Below are positions 53,418-63,338 of a stretch of 64,000 nt of DNA, in pieces. Each line of letters opens with the position of its first letter. Within the stretch, counting starts at the first letter, position 1. The notes under the pieces were generated by a model that did no database searches, was not told where the DNA came from, and was given only the letters and a program-made list of their open reading frames with translations. The translations under genes and the position numbers were made by a program. Origin of the DNA: Vreelandella massiliensis (GTDB lineage: Bacteria > Pseudomonadota > Gammaproteobacteria > Pseudomonadales > Halomonadaceae); assembly GCF_900155385.1 (NCBI RefSeq), contig NZ_LT699745.1:445578-509577 (forward strand). Reading direction: 5' to 3'.

Positions 53418-53445
53418 TTATCGACTAACGTCGCCCATAACTTGA
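53418..53445 (-). promoter_or_regulatory. Candidate sigma-28 promoter of the cache chemoreceptor
   Basis: On the minus strand GTCGATAA (53425-53418) matches GCCGATAA at 7 of 8 bases, and TCAA with following GTT lies 16 bases upstream (53445-53442) near the TAAAGTTT consensus. It lies about 48 bases ahead of the chemoreceptor start codon. Confidence 0.5.
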
Positions 53446-53497
53446 GGGGAAACTGCGCTTTCACATATTTCTTTACCCTTTCCCCACACCGGTTACC

Positions 53498-53536
53498 TAA
53501 AAACACAGCCCGAGGCGTGAAAACGCGCTCGGGCTG
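53498..53536 (-). terminator. Intrinsic terminator of the urease operon
   Basis: On the minus strand CAGCCCGAG (53536-53528) and CTCGGGCTG (53514-53506) pair around 13 bases and are followed by TGTTTTTA. It lies 24 bases after the truncated ureF stop and ends the ureDABCEF transcript. Confidence 0.8.
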
Positions 53537-53559
53537 CATCGGATACCGGCGTTAAGTGT

Positions 53560-53979
53560 TTATACGCGGCTTTTTGCGCGCACCTGTTTTATCCCTTCCT
53601 GCCGCTTACGCCACGCGCGCCGGGCGAGCAGCGCGACGGCCGCCACGCCCAGCACACCGGCGCCTAACAGTAACCAAATCACGGGGCTACCCAGCCAGGC
53701 GTCCCACTCGGCGACGCTGGCGCTATCGTGCTCGGCCAGCGCCGTTTGCAGCCGTGCCAGCACCGGCAGCTCGCAGCGGGTCAGGCCGTCACCCAGCACG
53801 CCGGAGAGCCACCGGGCGAGGCTCGCCTCGTCCTCCACCCAGCCAAGCTCGAAGGCGCTTTCCAGGCCTTGCGAGAAGGCAAAGGCGCCGATAGGCAGCG
53901 CGGGGCTGACCAGCTGCAGCAGGCCCAGCAGCGCCAGGTCGTCCTGCTGTCGGTGGAGTGCGAGCGGCTCAGTGGGCAT
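53560..53979 (-). CDS. ureF: Truncated UreF fused to a membrane tail
   Basis: A 139-residue protein from the ATG at 53979, overlapping ureE by 11 bases. Residues 1-95 are the UreF start (LLGLLQLVSPALPIGAFAFS, QGLESAFELGWVEDEASLAR). After WDAWLG it switches to a transmembrane helix and basic tail (VIWLLLGAGVLGVAAVALLA, RRAWRKRQEG). Normal UreF has about 220-230 residues and the missing part binds UreG. A deletion has apparently joined ureF to the end of another gene and removed ureG. It is likely unable to complete urease maturation. Confidence 0.8.
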   Translation of the reverse strand: MPTEPLALHRQQDDLALLGLLQLVSPALPIGAFAFSQGLESAFELGWVEDEASLARWLSGVLGDGLTRCELPVLARLQTALAEHDSASVAEWDAWLGSPVIWLLLGAGVLGVAAVALLARRAWRKRQEGIKQVRAKSRV

Positions 53980-54487
53980 GGTCGTGCGCATGATTGTGAA
54001 AATGGTCGTGGTGAGAATGGTCGTGCCCCCCGACCTGGTTGTAAGCCCCCGGTTCGGGGTCGAACGTCGCCTCGTGATACTCAAGTACGGCGCCTAAACG
54101 CGCGGCGAGCTCTTCCAGGACATAATCCGGCGGGAAGCGCACCCAGCCGCCGCGTTCGTCTTCGCGCTGTTCATCGATACCTAGCGCCAACTGCACGTGG
54201 CGATTGCCCAAGTGGTAAGCGAGCCGCGCCAGCGGCAAGCCCGCCGCGACACGGGCGGTGACCACGGGCTCGACGGCGGCCTGGACGCGTATCACCTCGC
54301 CGTTTTCGGCTTTTAGGCCGTCGCCGCCGCGCAGTACCGGGCCGCGATCGAGAAAGAGCCCCAGCGTGCGGCCGCTATCGCTCTCGGCTTTCAACCGCCC
54401 GCGCATGCGCAGCTCAAACGGCAACGTCAGCGTGTCACTCGCCGCGCTCGCCTCCACTGGCCCTAGACGTTCTATCAGTTTCAGCAT
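53969..54487 (-). CDS. ureE: Urease nickel chaperone UreE
   Basis: A 172-residue nickel metallochaperone. The N-terminal peptide-binding domain (LTLPFELRMRGRLKAESDSG, GLFLDRGPVLRGGDGL) and the metal-binding domain (LAYHLGNRHVQLALG with the interfacial His, LGAVLEYHEATFDPEPGAYN) are followed by a His-rich tail (HDHSHHDHFHNHAHDHAH). It delivers nickel to the UreDFG-apourease complex. The His tail suggests nickel storage. It follows ureC after a gap holding a structured repeat. Confidence 0.93.
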   Translation of the reverse strand: MLKLIERLGPVEASAASDTLTLPFELRMRGRLKAESDSGRTLGLFLDRGPVLRGGDGLKAENGEVIRVQAAVEPVVTARVAAGLPLARLAYHLGNRHVQLALGIDEQREDERGGWVRFPPDYVLEELAARLGAVLEYHEATFDPEPGAYNQVGGHDHSHHDHFHNHAHDHAH

Positions 54488-54521
54488 AACTAGCGTCCTT
54501 TCTCGCTCGGGGCGGCCGTGT

Positions 54522-54614
54522 CGGGGGTAGGCCGTAGAGAGGGTCTTTTGCCATGGATGGCAAAAGTAGCGTACACGGATGTATTAACAGCGCCCTCTCG
54601 TAGGCCTACCCCCG
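54522..54614. repeat. Structured intergenic repeat, copy 1 (ureC-ureE gap)
   Basis: GGGGGTAGGCC (54523-54533) pairs with GGCCTACCCCC (54603-54613), and inside it GAGAGGG pairs with CCCTCTC. The centre holds a perfect hairpin CTTTTGCCAT-GG-ATGGCAAAAG (54545-54566) and a 25-base core (54568-54592). The minus-strand core CGCTGTTAATACATCC matches copy 2 at 56393-56454 (22 of 25 bases overall), so this is a dispersed element. Confidence 0.75.
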
Positions 54615-54635
54615 GCGCCCTGGATAATATCTCAA

Positions 54636-56351
<1,716 letters not shown>

Positions 56352-56392
56352 TGTTTACCTCGTCGGTGTGCAGCCAACAACGCAGCCCCTGC

Positions 56393-56454
56393 GTGACACG
56401 CTGTGAATACTTCCCTGTACGCTCGACTGCCGCTTCCCTGCGGCAGACGGTCAC
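56393..56454. repeat. Structured intergenic repeat, copy 2 (ureB-ureC gap)
   Basis: GTGAC (56393-56397) and GTCAC (56450-56454) enclose the core CGCTGTGAATACTTCC (56399 onward, 25 bases to 56423) and a hairpin CTGCCGC-TTCCCT-GCGGCAG (56427-56446). The order arm-core-hairpin-arm is the same as in copy 1. It would fold in the polycistronic mRNA between ureB and ureC. Confidence 0.7.
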
Positions 56455-56483
56455 TTCAGGAGCAGCGCGGTTAACTCGCCGCA

Positions 56484-56813
56484 TTAATTAGCGTCCAACT
56501 TACCCATTACGTCACCACGGAAACCGTAGATATGGCGCCGGCCCACGAACGGAATCAGCGTCACTTCGCGGCTCTGGCCAGGCTCAAAGCGAATCGCCGT
56601 GCCCGCCGCCACGTCCAGCCGGTAGCCGCGCGCCTTGTCGCGGTCGAAAATAAGCGCCGGATTGGCCTCGGCAAAGTGATAGTGCGAGCCGATCTGAATG
56701 GGGCGATCGCCGGTATTGGCCACTTCGACCGTAATCCGCTCGGGCCCCGCGCACAGCTCGATCTCGCCGTCTTTCAACTGATACTGTCCTGGAATCATTG
56801 GACCGGGAATCAT
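56484..56813 (-). CDS. ureB: Urease beta subunit UreB
   Basis: A 109-residue structural subunit that forms the urease trimer with UreA and UreC. Family motifs are [20 protein letters not shown] at the start, [38 protein letters not shown] and [15 protein letters not shown], ending MGKLDAN. The ATG at 56813, not upstream starts, gives the family length of about 105. It is preceded by AGAGGG. The 160-base gap to ureA is longer than usual. Confidence 0.95.
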   Translation of the reverse strand: MIPGPMIPGQYQLKDGEIELCAGPERITVEVANTGDRPIQIGSHYHFAEANPALIFDRDKARGYRLDVAAGTAIRFEPGQSREVTLIPFVGRRHIYGFRGDVMGKLDAN

Positions 56814-56970
56814 GTTGGTTTTCCCTCTTGTTAATTTTTCGGCACCTAGGTTTAAAACTGAGCGAGCGAAGATCAGGCAAGGCGGTAAGCAACAAAAAAG
56901 CGGAGTTGACAACTGTCAATGAGCATTTTTTGGTGTGCAACCAACAAAGCATGATCGAGCACAGCCAGTT

Positions 56971-57273
56971 TTAATTGATCGGGGTATGGACGGTGACAAG
57001 CTTGGTGCCGTCAGGAAAAGTGGCCTCCACCTGCACCTCGTCGACCATCTCGGCCACACCTTCCATCACTTCATCGCGGCTAAGAATCTCGCGGCCATGG
57101 CTCATCAGATCCGCCACGCTTCTGCCGTCGCGAGCGCCCTCCATAATCTCGAAGCTAATCAGCGCCACCGCCTCGGGGTAGTTCAACTTCAGGCCACGTG
57201 CGCGGCGTCGCTCGGCCAGTTGCGCGGCGGAGAACAGCAACAGCTTATCTTTGTCTCGCGGGGTCAGTTCCAT
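56971..57273 (-). CDS. ureA: Urease gamma subunit UreA
   Basis: The 100-residue gamma subunit: [60 protein letters not shown], then [20 protein letters not shown] at the end, exactly the family length. It starts 16 bases after ureD behind AAGGAGA. It assembles with UreB and UreC in the cytoplasm. Confidence 0.96.
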   Translation of the reverse strand: MELTPRDKDKLLLFSAAQLAERRRARGLKLNYPEAVALISFEIMEGARDGRSVADLMSHGREILSRDEVMEGVAEMVDEVQVEATFPDGTKLVTVHTPIN

Positions 57274-57289
57274 GGTGTCTCCTTGAAAA

Positions 57290-58186
57290 TCAGGTGCGCC
57301 AAATACGCGGCGCGTGAGCCTCGCGCGCAATCCAACGGGGGCGCAGCACACGCCAGGCCTGTTCGCAAAGCGCCCAGGCATCGTTGCGGGCATTACCCAG
57401 GTAGCGCAGCAGCAGCACGCCGTGGCGCACGGTGACCGCCCAGCACGGGTCGGCGGGAATCATTTCGCGCAGTGCGTTCACGGCCTCAACGTCATCTTCA
57501 AGGCCCACGGCCCAGAGTGTGGCCTGCACCGTCGCGCCCCCCTGCCCCCAGTGCCCGGCAAAGCGCGGGTGCGTGGGGTCGAGCGGTTGACGCTCCAGCC
57601 ACAGCGGTTGACCATCGCGGGTCAGGCGAAAGCGCTGCTCGATGCGACCGGATAGATAGGGGAGCTTGCTAGCCGGGCGACCCAGTGCCATCACTTCCCA
57701 GCCCAGGCAGCGGGCGCTGCCGTGAAGATCAATCGTGGTGCGCTGCTCGCCCTTCGAGCCATCAAAGGCGATAGTTTCCTGGGGCAGCCACTCGAGCGTG
57801 CCGCCGTCGGCGACATTGAGGTGCGTCTGCTGAGACCACGCCACGCCTTGGCTATCGGCTTTGTAGAGCTTGTTAGCGGCGGGCGTGGTCAAAAGCGCAT
57901 GAGCGTTAGGTTCGACATGAGCGCCTATGCTCAACGCATCACCGCTCACCAGCCCGCCGGGCGGGTGCAGCAGGTAGACATGGCAGGCACCATCGCGGCC
58001 TTCCGGGTAGAACGGCCGCTGCACCCGCAGCGGGCCATGATGGTGCGTGCGTGTCAGCCGGGTCGCGCCATGGCGCTGAGCAAAGGTGAGATTAAGCGAC
58101 GCCGCCCAGTGCCGTTCACGATCAAAGCGGTGGCCGGAAAAGGTGGGCGATAGGTTCGGCGACAGAGTGGACACGCACTGGTTCAT
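57290..58186 (-). CDS. ureD: Urease accessory protein UreD
   Basis: A 298-residue scaffold that binds apourease and receives UreF and UreG. Family segments include [74 protein letters not shown] and [19 protein letters not shown]. The length is normal. It is the first gene of the leftward operon; the promoter should lie between 58187 and about 58260. Confidence 0.93.
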   Translation of the reverse strand: MNQCVSTLSPNLSPTFSGHRFDRERHWAASLNLTFAQRHGATRLTRTHHHGPLRVQRPFYPEGRDGACHVYLLHPPGGLVSGDALSIGAHVEPNAHALLTTPAANKLYKADSQGVAWSQQTHLNVADGGTLEWLPQETIAFDGSKGEQRTTIDLHGSARCLGWEVMALGRPASKLPYLSGRIEQRFRLTRDGQPLWLERQPLDPTHPRFAGHWGQGGATVQATLWAVGLEDDVEAVNALREMIPADPCWAVTVRHGVLLLRYLGNARNDAWALCEQAWRVLRPRWIAREAHAPRIWRT

Positions 58187-58307
58187 CGCAAGCTCGCTGA
58201 AGTGGCCAAAAGTAAGGCCGTCGAAATAAGATGCTATGTAAGCAGCAAGCGCTGTACCAAAATGGTGAATTCGTCTTTTTTATCTTTATTTTCAGAGCCT
58301 TAATTAT

Positions 58308-58457
58308 TCAAAAACCACCGCACCAAAAAACTCGGCGCGCCATTTTGGCGCGCCGAGGAAGAATGGATGCACGGTTTTGGGGCGAGGCATGCCTCTGACA
58401 CTGTTGTAGTACGTCGTACAGGTTCCAGAGTTTCTGGACGACGTCGTTGTGGGTCAT
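58308..58457 (-). pseudogene. HsdM-like N-terminal fragment
   Basis: From an ATG at 58457 the frame reads MTHNDVVQKLWNLYDVLQ, the typical first residues of many type I restriction methylases (usually continuing CNVLRDDG or similar), then unrelated residues into the terminator palindrome at 58325. Only about 17 codons are family-like, so the call is tentative. A lost restriction operon here would fit the RloA/RloB-like pair beside it. Confidence 0.45.
58325..58357 (-). terminator. Strong intrinsic terminator
   Basis: On the minus strand CTCGGCGCGCC (58357-58347) and GGCGCGCCGAG (58341-58331) form an 11-base GC-rich stem with loop AAAAT and a TTTTTTGG tail. It would end the leftward ATPase-TOPRIM operon about 300 bases after its last stop and shield the urease operon from read-through. 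Confidence 0.8.
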
Positions 58458-58654
58458 GGGGTTCCAGTTATTTTCAGCGCGTTCAAGGAACAGCGCCACA
58501 TGTATAAACAGTGGCGAAATCTTTGCATGTTACGGGTGACATGTTAAGAAAAGCTGGCTTTCTATACTCGTCGGCTGGGCTATGTCGAAAAAAGCCCAAA
58601 AAATCGACATGAATTGAGGCTATGTCGATGCCATCAACATAGCGCATGTTCGCT

Positions 58655-59200
58655 TCATGGATTTTCTGGAAACAGTGCTCTCTTTACAGCGACCACTGAT
58701 TTATTGGTGGTTTTTTCGAGAACCGCTTTGGGAAACAGCGCGGTGTAGGCGTCCGGGCGAGTGTGATCGCCGTTTAACCGAGGGTGTAAACGATCTTTTA
58801 GCTGCTGAGCCGTTTCATGGGCGTTCACGCGTTCTCCAAGAGAGTCTAGTAACGCACCTTCAAGGCAAGTCGGTGCCCAGAAAATAAGGCTGTAACCGTT
58901 TTTGCGCGCTTTATCCCGCTCCTGCTGTGAAGGTGGTATATCGGCATCCAGCACGATAAAGCGCTGATCAAAATCCTGATGGGCGTACTTTCGTGTTGCG
59001 TTATCGATAATATTGCCTGGTGACCCACCCGACTGTTTTTCGATCTTCGCTTTGATGCCACTGTGTCTTTGCCGAAGCTGCTGGTGCATATGTTTGATAA
59101 AGGCCTGATCATCGGGACCCTCACCGACAATCAAAAGGGCGGTTTTGATGACGTGGCGATTAGGGTTGCGTTGAGAGCGTTTTCTGGCCATAGGCGTCAC
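58655..59200 (-). CDS. RloB-like TOPRIM protein
   Basis: A 181-residue protein starting at GTG 59200 (GTGA overlap with the ATPase stop) or ATG 59191. The TOPRIM-like pattern is ALLIVGEGPDDQAFIKHM (catalytic Glu at about 27), FIVLDADIPPSQQERD (DxD at about 85) and PTCLEGALLDSLG further on (second acidic element). RloB and the AriB protein of PARIS share this layout and act as nucleases released by the partner ATPase on phage infection. Translational coupling with the ATPase supports a two-gene defence unit. Confidence 0.8.
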   Translation of the reverse strand: MTPMARKRSQRNPNRHVIKTALLIVGEGPDDQAFIKHMHQQLRQRHSGIKAKIEKQSGGSPGNIIDNATRKYAHQDFDQRFIVLDADIPPSQQERDKARKNGYSLIFWAPTCLEGALLDSLGERVNAHETAQQLKDRLHPRLNGDHTRPDAYTALFPKAVLEKTTNKSVVAVKRALFPENP

Positions 59201-60381
59201 AGCTCCGGCGTGGCGCCGAGCGCTCCCGCCATATATTTGGCGTAAAGGTTATCATCGGCTCGAAGGCCTGCCATATCGTCCAGGCGCCAGGCTTCACTCT
59301 GTTGGTTGCGCTTTTCGATCAGGTATATCTGATGTTTCTGCAGCAGGTTCAGTACCTCAGGGGTATGACAAGTGAAGATCAGCTGCGCCTGATGCGGGTT
59401 GGTATGGTCAAACTCAAACCATTCCAGTAGATGTGGAATCAGGTGTGGGTGCAGGTCGTTGTCGATTTCATCGATCACCGCCACGCCGCCGTGTTGCAAT
59501 GTATGCAAAATAGGCTCCAGTAAAACAAACGCCGACTGGGTACCACTGGATTCCTCAAAGAAGGGCAGCTCAAACGTTTGGCCATTGTCGGTGGCATGCA
59601 AACCAAAAGGGACAAACACAGGCTCTTCCCGTCCGGTTTTGTCGCGTGCTGTGAGCTTTCTTATTTCAACACTACTGAGCCCAAGATCGAATTCACACAT
59701 GGCGTCTGACATTCGTTGGAGCAAGTCAGGTGCCTTCTGATACTTTTCAGCAGCGCCCAAAATATCGCCATGCTGGAAATGCTGGCGTCCTGTGCTCACC
59801 ACATTGCTCTTTATATGCTCAAAGAACTCAACAAAAGGTTTTGCTTCAACAATATCGTAGCTGTGCGCAGCGCTGATGAGTGACGCATTACAACGCAGTT
59901 TTTCAGCCTGCGCCTTGGGAAATGGGAAGCCTTTATGTTTAAAGCGGTACCCCTGCTGGGTTTTTTCACGCTTGAACAAATAGCTGTATTGGGCGCTTGT
60001 TTTTTTATAGAGCGCCTCGGAAATGACCGCTTGAGGTGTCAGTTGCAACTGGTAACGGTAGTCGACGCCATCCAACATAAACTCAAGCTCAAAATGGCTT
60101 GGGGAATCGGTATGGAGAAGATGTGCTGCAAAGGGAATGTCTCCTTCCGGGTCGCCACCGAGGAAGGACTGGTCGACAAACCAGCTCAAAAAAGCCAGTG
60201 GCTTCAAAAATTGGGTTTTACCCGAACCATTCGCACCTACGATGGCGATGGCCTTGTTGAAGCGCTCGCCATTCAGGCTGATGTCGTACCCTGAAGGCGT
60301 GGGCTTCTTGCCTAGACCAAAATCAATCATCGTCTCATCGGCAAAGCTATAAAAATTACTGAAGCTCAGATTTTTTATCAT
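59197..60381 (-). CDS. RloA-like AAA ATPase
   Basis: A 394-residue ABC/SMC-type ATPase of the AAA_15/AAA_21 (RloA, AriA) group: NLSFSNFYSFADETMIDFG at the start, Walker A IVGANGSGKTQFLKPLAFL at about 46, a long helical insert (about 100-270), ABC-like signature region LPFFEESSGTQSAFVLLEPI, Walker B GGVAVIDEIDNDLHPHL at about 300 and switch His in LIFTCHTPEVLNLL. It probably acts as the sensor or scaffold that holds the TOPRIM partner in check. It is the first gene of the pair. Confidence 0.88.
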   Translation of the reverse strand: MIKNLSFSNFYSFADETMIDFGLGKKPTPSGYDISLNGERFNKAIAIVGANGSGKTQFLKPLAFLSWFVDQSFLGGDPEGDIPFAAHLLHTDSPSHFELEFMLDGVDYRYQLQLTPQAVISEALYKKTSAQYSYLFKREKTQQGYRFKHKGFPFPKAQAEKLRCNASLISAAHSYDIVEAKPFVEFFEHIKSNVVSTGRQHFQHGDILGAAEKYQKAPDLLQRMSDAMCEFDLGLSSVEIRKLTARDKTGREEPVFVPFGLHATDNGQTFELPFFEESSGTQSAFVLLEPILHTLQHGGVAVIDEIDNDLHPHLIPHLLEWFEFDHTNPHQAQLIFTCHTPEVLNLLQKHQIYLIEKRNQQSEAWRLDDMAGLRADDNLYAKYMAGALGATPEL

Positions 60382-60461
60382 ATAAATGCCAAATCAACGG
60401 AATTTTGTTGATTGTGCGCTCTTATGACTCCCCCTTCAAGAACGGGGTAGCCAGTATTAGG

Positions 60462-60634
60462 TCACATGGCTTCATTCAACTCCTCCAGCACGCTATCTAG
60501 CTTCTCCTCAAGGATTTTATCCAGTTGCCTGGCACCGCCCTTGAACACCGGTAGCCAGTTGGGGGCTAGGGCTTCACCCAACTGGCGGCGTTTGATCAGG
60601 GTGGTGTTGGGGTTGGCGACAAAAAACCCGCTCG
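60462..60634 (-). pseudogene. C-terminal gene stump next to urtE
   Basis: Leftward from 60634 the frame is open and reads GFFVANPNTTLIKRRQLGEA, LAPNWLPVFKGGARQLDKIL and EEKLDSVLEELNEAM before a TGA at 60462. It has protein-like composition and no start codon. It directly abuts the urtE stop, so the rest was deleted. Possibly a restriction or replication related protein; not recognised. Confidence 0.4.
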
Positions 60635-61345
60635 CTACACCGTCAAATGCTGCTTGATTAGCTCGTCCGAGAGTTCGCCGATGTTGCCTTTGGCGACCGG
60701 CCGGCCGCGGTCCATGATCACGAAGCGGTCGGCGTATTTGCGCGCGAAGGGTAGCTTCTGTTCGACCAGCAGTACCGTGAGGCCGTCTTCTTTGATTAGC
60801 CGACGGATCACCTGGCCAATCTGGGCGACGATATTGGGCTGAATGCCCTCCCCCGGCTCATCCAGAATCAGAAGCTTGGGCTCGATCACCAGCGCGCGGC
60901 CGATGGCGAGCTGCTGCTGCTGTCCGCCGGATAAATCCCCGCCGCGGCGGTGTTTCATCTCCTCCAGCACCGGGAAAAGCTCAAAAATACGCGGGGGGAT
61001 TTTTTTCACCCCGTCACCGCGCGCGACAAGCCCGGTGCGTAGGTTCTCCTCCACCGTGAGCAGCGGGAAAATCTGCCGCCCTTGGGGCACATAGCCAATA
61101 CCTAGCCGCGAGCGCGCCTCGATAGGCTTTTTCGTCAGCTCCGTCTCCTCACCCTGTTCCTGCGTATAGCGGATGCTGCCGGAGGCGACCGTGACTTCGC
61201 CCATGATGGCCTTCATCAGCGTGGTCTTGCCCACGCCGTTGCGCCCCATCACGCAAGTACACTGCCCGGCGGGCACGTTGAGATCCAGATCCCACAGCGT
61301 GTGGCTCTCACCGTAAAACTGGTTGAGCGTTTCAATCGCAAGCAT
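60635..61345 (-). CDS. urtE: Urea ABC transporter ATPase UrtE
   Basis: A 236-residue LivF-type ATPase: CVMGRNGVGKTTLMKAIMGE (Walker A), GIGYVPQGRQIFPLLTVEEN, LSGGQQQQLAIGRALVIEPK (signature), LLILDEPGEGIQPNIV (Walker B). The EGIQPNIV segment and the IRYTQEQGEE insert are typical of UrtE rather than LivF. It is last of the urt operon, and its start shares one base with the urtD stop. It powers high-affinity urea import, supplying the urease. Confidence 0.94.
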   Translation of the reverse strand: MLAIETLNQFYGESHTLWDLDLNVPAGQCTCVMGRNGVGKTTLMKAIMGEVTVASGSIRYTQEQGEETELTKKPIEARSRLGIGYVPQGRQIFPLLTVEENLRTGLVARGDGVKKIPPRIFELFPVLEEMKHRRGGDLSGGQQQQLAIGRALVIEPKLLILDEPGEGIQPNIVAQIGQVIRRLIKEDGLTVLLVEQKLPFARKYADRFVIMDRGRPVAKGNIGELSDELIKQHLTV

Positions 61346-62181
61346 CAGGCCGCCTCCTCGTCGTCCGCACCCAGGTAGACTTCCACCACCTTGGGGTCGC
61401 TGGATACCTGATCCATACTGCCCTCCGCCAGCACGCTGCCCTGGTGCAGCACGGTGACTTGACGCGCGATGGAGCGCACAAAGCCCATGTCGTGCTCGAC
61501 CACGACCACCGACTGTTGGCCCGCGAGCCCGGTCAGAAGCTCGGCGGTGCGCTCCATCTCCTGCTCGGTCATGCCGGCGACCGGCTCATCGACCAGCAAG
61601 AGACGCGGACGCTGCATCAACAGCATGCCGATCTCCAGCCACTGCTTCTGGCCGTGGGAGAGAATGCCCGCCGGCTGGTGGTGCAGGACCGTAAGGCCGA
61701 TCGTCTCCAGTACCTCCTCAATGCGGTCGCGAATCTCGCCGGTCATGCGCGCGGTGAGCGTGGGCAGAATGCGCTTGTCGGCGGCCATGGCCAGCTCCAG
61801 GTTGTGAAACACCGAGAGCGCTTCAAACACCGTGGGTTTTTGAAACTTACGCCCGATGCCGAGACTGGCGATGTCGGGCTCGTTCATGGTCAGCAGGTTG
61901 TGGCGGCTGCCGAACCAGACGCTGCCCTCGGTGGGCCGCGTCTTGCCGGTGATGATGTCCATCATGGTGGTTTTACCCGCCCCGTTGGGGCCGATAATGC
62001 AGCGCAGCTCGCCGTCGTCGATGGTGAGGTTCAGCTTGTTGATCGCCTTGAAGCCATCAAAGCTGACCGTGACATCTTCCATGTAGAGAATCGGGCCGTG
62101 TCGCACGTCCACCGGGGAGGCCTGCGGCGCCATGAAGTCGAACACCCGATCGCGGTCTTTGAGCGAATCGATCAAGCTCAT
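61345..62181 (-). CDS. urtD: Urea ABC transporter ATPase UrtD
   Basis: A 278-residue LivG-type ATPase with an N-terminal extension of about 30 residues as in UrtD. Walker A CIIGPNGAGKTTMMDIITGK at about 60, GRKFQKPTVFEALSVFHNLE, signature-like ILSHGQKQWLEIGMLLMQRP (LSHGQ, the UrtD variant) and Walker B LLLVDEPVAGMTEQEMERTA. It works with UrtE at the UrtBC permease. Its ATG overlaps the urtC stop by four bases. Confidence 0.94.
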   Translation of the reverse strand: MSLIDSLKDRDRVFDFMAPQASPVDVRHGPILYMEDVTVSFDGFKAINKLNLTIDDGELRCIIGPNGAGKTTMMDIITGKTRPTEGSVWFGSRHNLLTMNEPDIASLGIGRKFQKPTVFEALSVFHNLELAMAADKRILPTLTARMTGEIRDRIEEVLETIGLTVLHHQPAGILSHGQKQWLEIGMLLMQRPRLLLVDEPVAGMTEQEMERTAELLTGLAGQQSVVVVEHDMGFVRSIARQVTVLHQGSVLAEGSMDQVSSDPKVVEVYLGADDEEAA

Positions 62182-63335
62182 GAGGTCGCCTCCTGTGAGT
62201 GGGATGGCTGGGTTTCACGCTTTCGGGGTTTACGCCTGAAGTGGGCCAAAAGCCCCGCCACGCCCTTGGGCAGAAAGACCGTGACCAGCACGAAAAGCGC
62301 CCCAAGGGCAAACAGCCAGGCATCGGGCATCACCCCGGTAAACACCGTCTTGGCGTAGTTGACCAGCAACGCACCGATCACCGCGCCGTAGAGCGTGGCG
62401 CGCCCGCCAAGCGCGACCCACAGCACGATCTCGATGGAAAAAATCGGTGAGAACTCGCTGGGGTTGATAATCCCCACCTGCGGCACGTAGAGCGCCCCGG
62501 CAAGCCCCGCGAGCATCGCGGAAACCACGAACACAAAGAGCTGAAAACGCTCGACGCGGTAGCCGAGAAAGCGCGTGCGCGCCTCGGCGTCGCGGGTCGC
62601 CACACTCACCCGGCCGAGCTTGCTGGTGACGATCGCCCGACACAGCAGATAGCCCAGCGCCAGCGCTACCCCCGTCGCGAGGAAAAGCCCCAAGCGCGTG
62701 GCGTCAGAGCGCAAATCAAAGCCGAGTAGTTCGCGAAAATCGGTCAAGCCATTGTTGCCGCCAAAACCCATCTCGTTGCGGAAAAACGCCAGCATCAGCG
62801 CGAACGTCAGCGCCTGGGTGATGATCGACAGGTATACCCCGGTCACCCGCGAACGGAAGGCGAGAAAGCCGAACACCAGCGCCAAAAAACCCGGCGCGAG
62901 CAGCACCATGGCGAAGGCAAACCACGCCATATCGAAGCCGTGCCAATACCACGGCAGGCTGTCCCAGTTGAGAAACACCATGAAATCCGGCAGCACCGGG
63001 TCGCCGTAGGTGCCCCGGTCGCCGATCTGGCGCATCAGGTACATCCCCATGGCGTAGCCGCCGATGGCGAAAAAGGCGCCATGACCCAGGCTCAAAATCC
63101 CCAGATAGCCCCAGACCAGATCCACCGACACGGCCAGCAGCGCGTAGCTTAAATACTTGCCAAACAGATTCACGGTATAGGCGGTGACGTGCAGCGGATG
63201 CCCTTGCGGCACCGCCAGGTGCAGTACGGTGACCAGCAACAGAGCCGCAAACAGCACGCCGAGAAACAGCTGCGTGGCGCGCTCACGAAACGGTCGTGTG
63301 AGCCAAAAGCGCTGGGAGGATTCCATATTTTGCAT
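62178..63335 (-). CDS. urtC: Urea ABC transporter permease UrtC
   Basis: A 385-residue LivM-type permease with about ten transmembrane helices. Visible features are LVWGYLGILSLGHGAFFAIG, GYAMGMYLMRQIGDRG, the long periplasmic loop with LPDFMVFLNWDSLPWYWHGF characteristic of UrtC, and the EAA-like loop RDAEARTRFLGYRVERFQLF. The C-terminus RRKPRKRETQPSHSQ is cytoplasmic. It begins three bases after urtB and pairs with UrtB to form the urea channel. Confidence 0.93.
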   Translation of the reverse strand: MQNMESSQRFWLTRPFRERATQLFLGVLFAALLLVTVLHLAVPQGHPLHVTAYTVNLFGKYLSYALLAVSVDLVWGYLGILSLGHGAFFAIGGYAMGMYLMRQIGDRGTYGDPVLPDFMVFLNWDSLPWYWHGFDMAWFAFAMVLLAPGFLALVFGFLAFRSRVTGVYLSIITQALTFALMLAFFRNEMGFGGNNGLTDFRELLGFDLRSDATRLGLFLATGVALALGYLLCRAIVTSKLGRVSVATRDAEARTRFLGYRVERFQLFVFVVSAMLAGLAGALYVPQVGIINPSEFSPIFSIEIVLWVALGGRATLYGAVIGALLVNYAKTVFTGVMPDAWLFALGALFVLVTVFLPKGVAGLLAHFRRKPRKRETQPSHSQEATS

Positions 63336-63338
63336 CGG

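Larger units (their letters stand above)
58187..58654. other. Intergenic region with fragments
   Basis: No intact gene is present. The left part should carry the urease promoter (AT-rich around 58260-58300). A strong leftward terminator and the start of an HsdM-like gene fragment occupy 58308-58457. The right part (58500-58640) holds CATGTTACGGGTGACATGTTA-like direct repeats of ACATG and no ORF. Confidence 0.5.
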
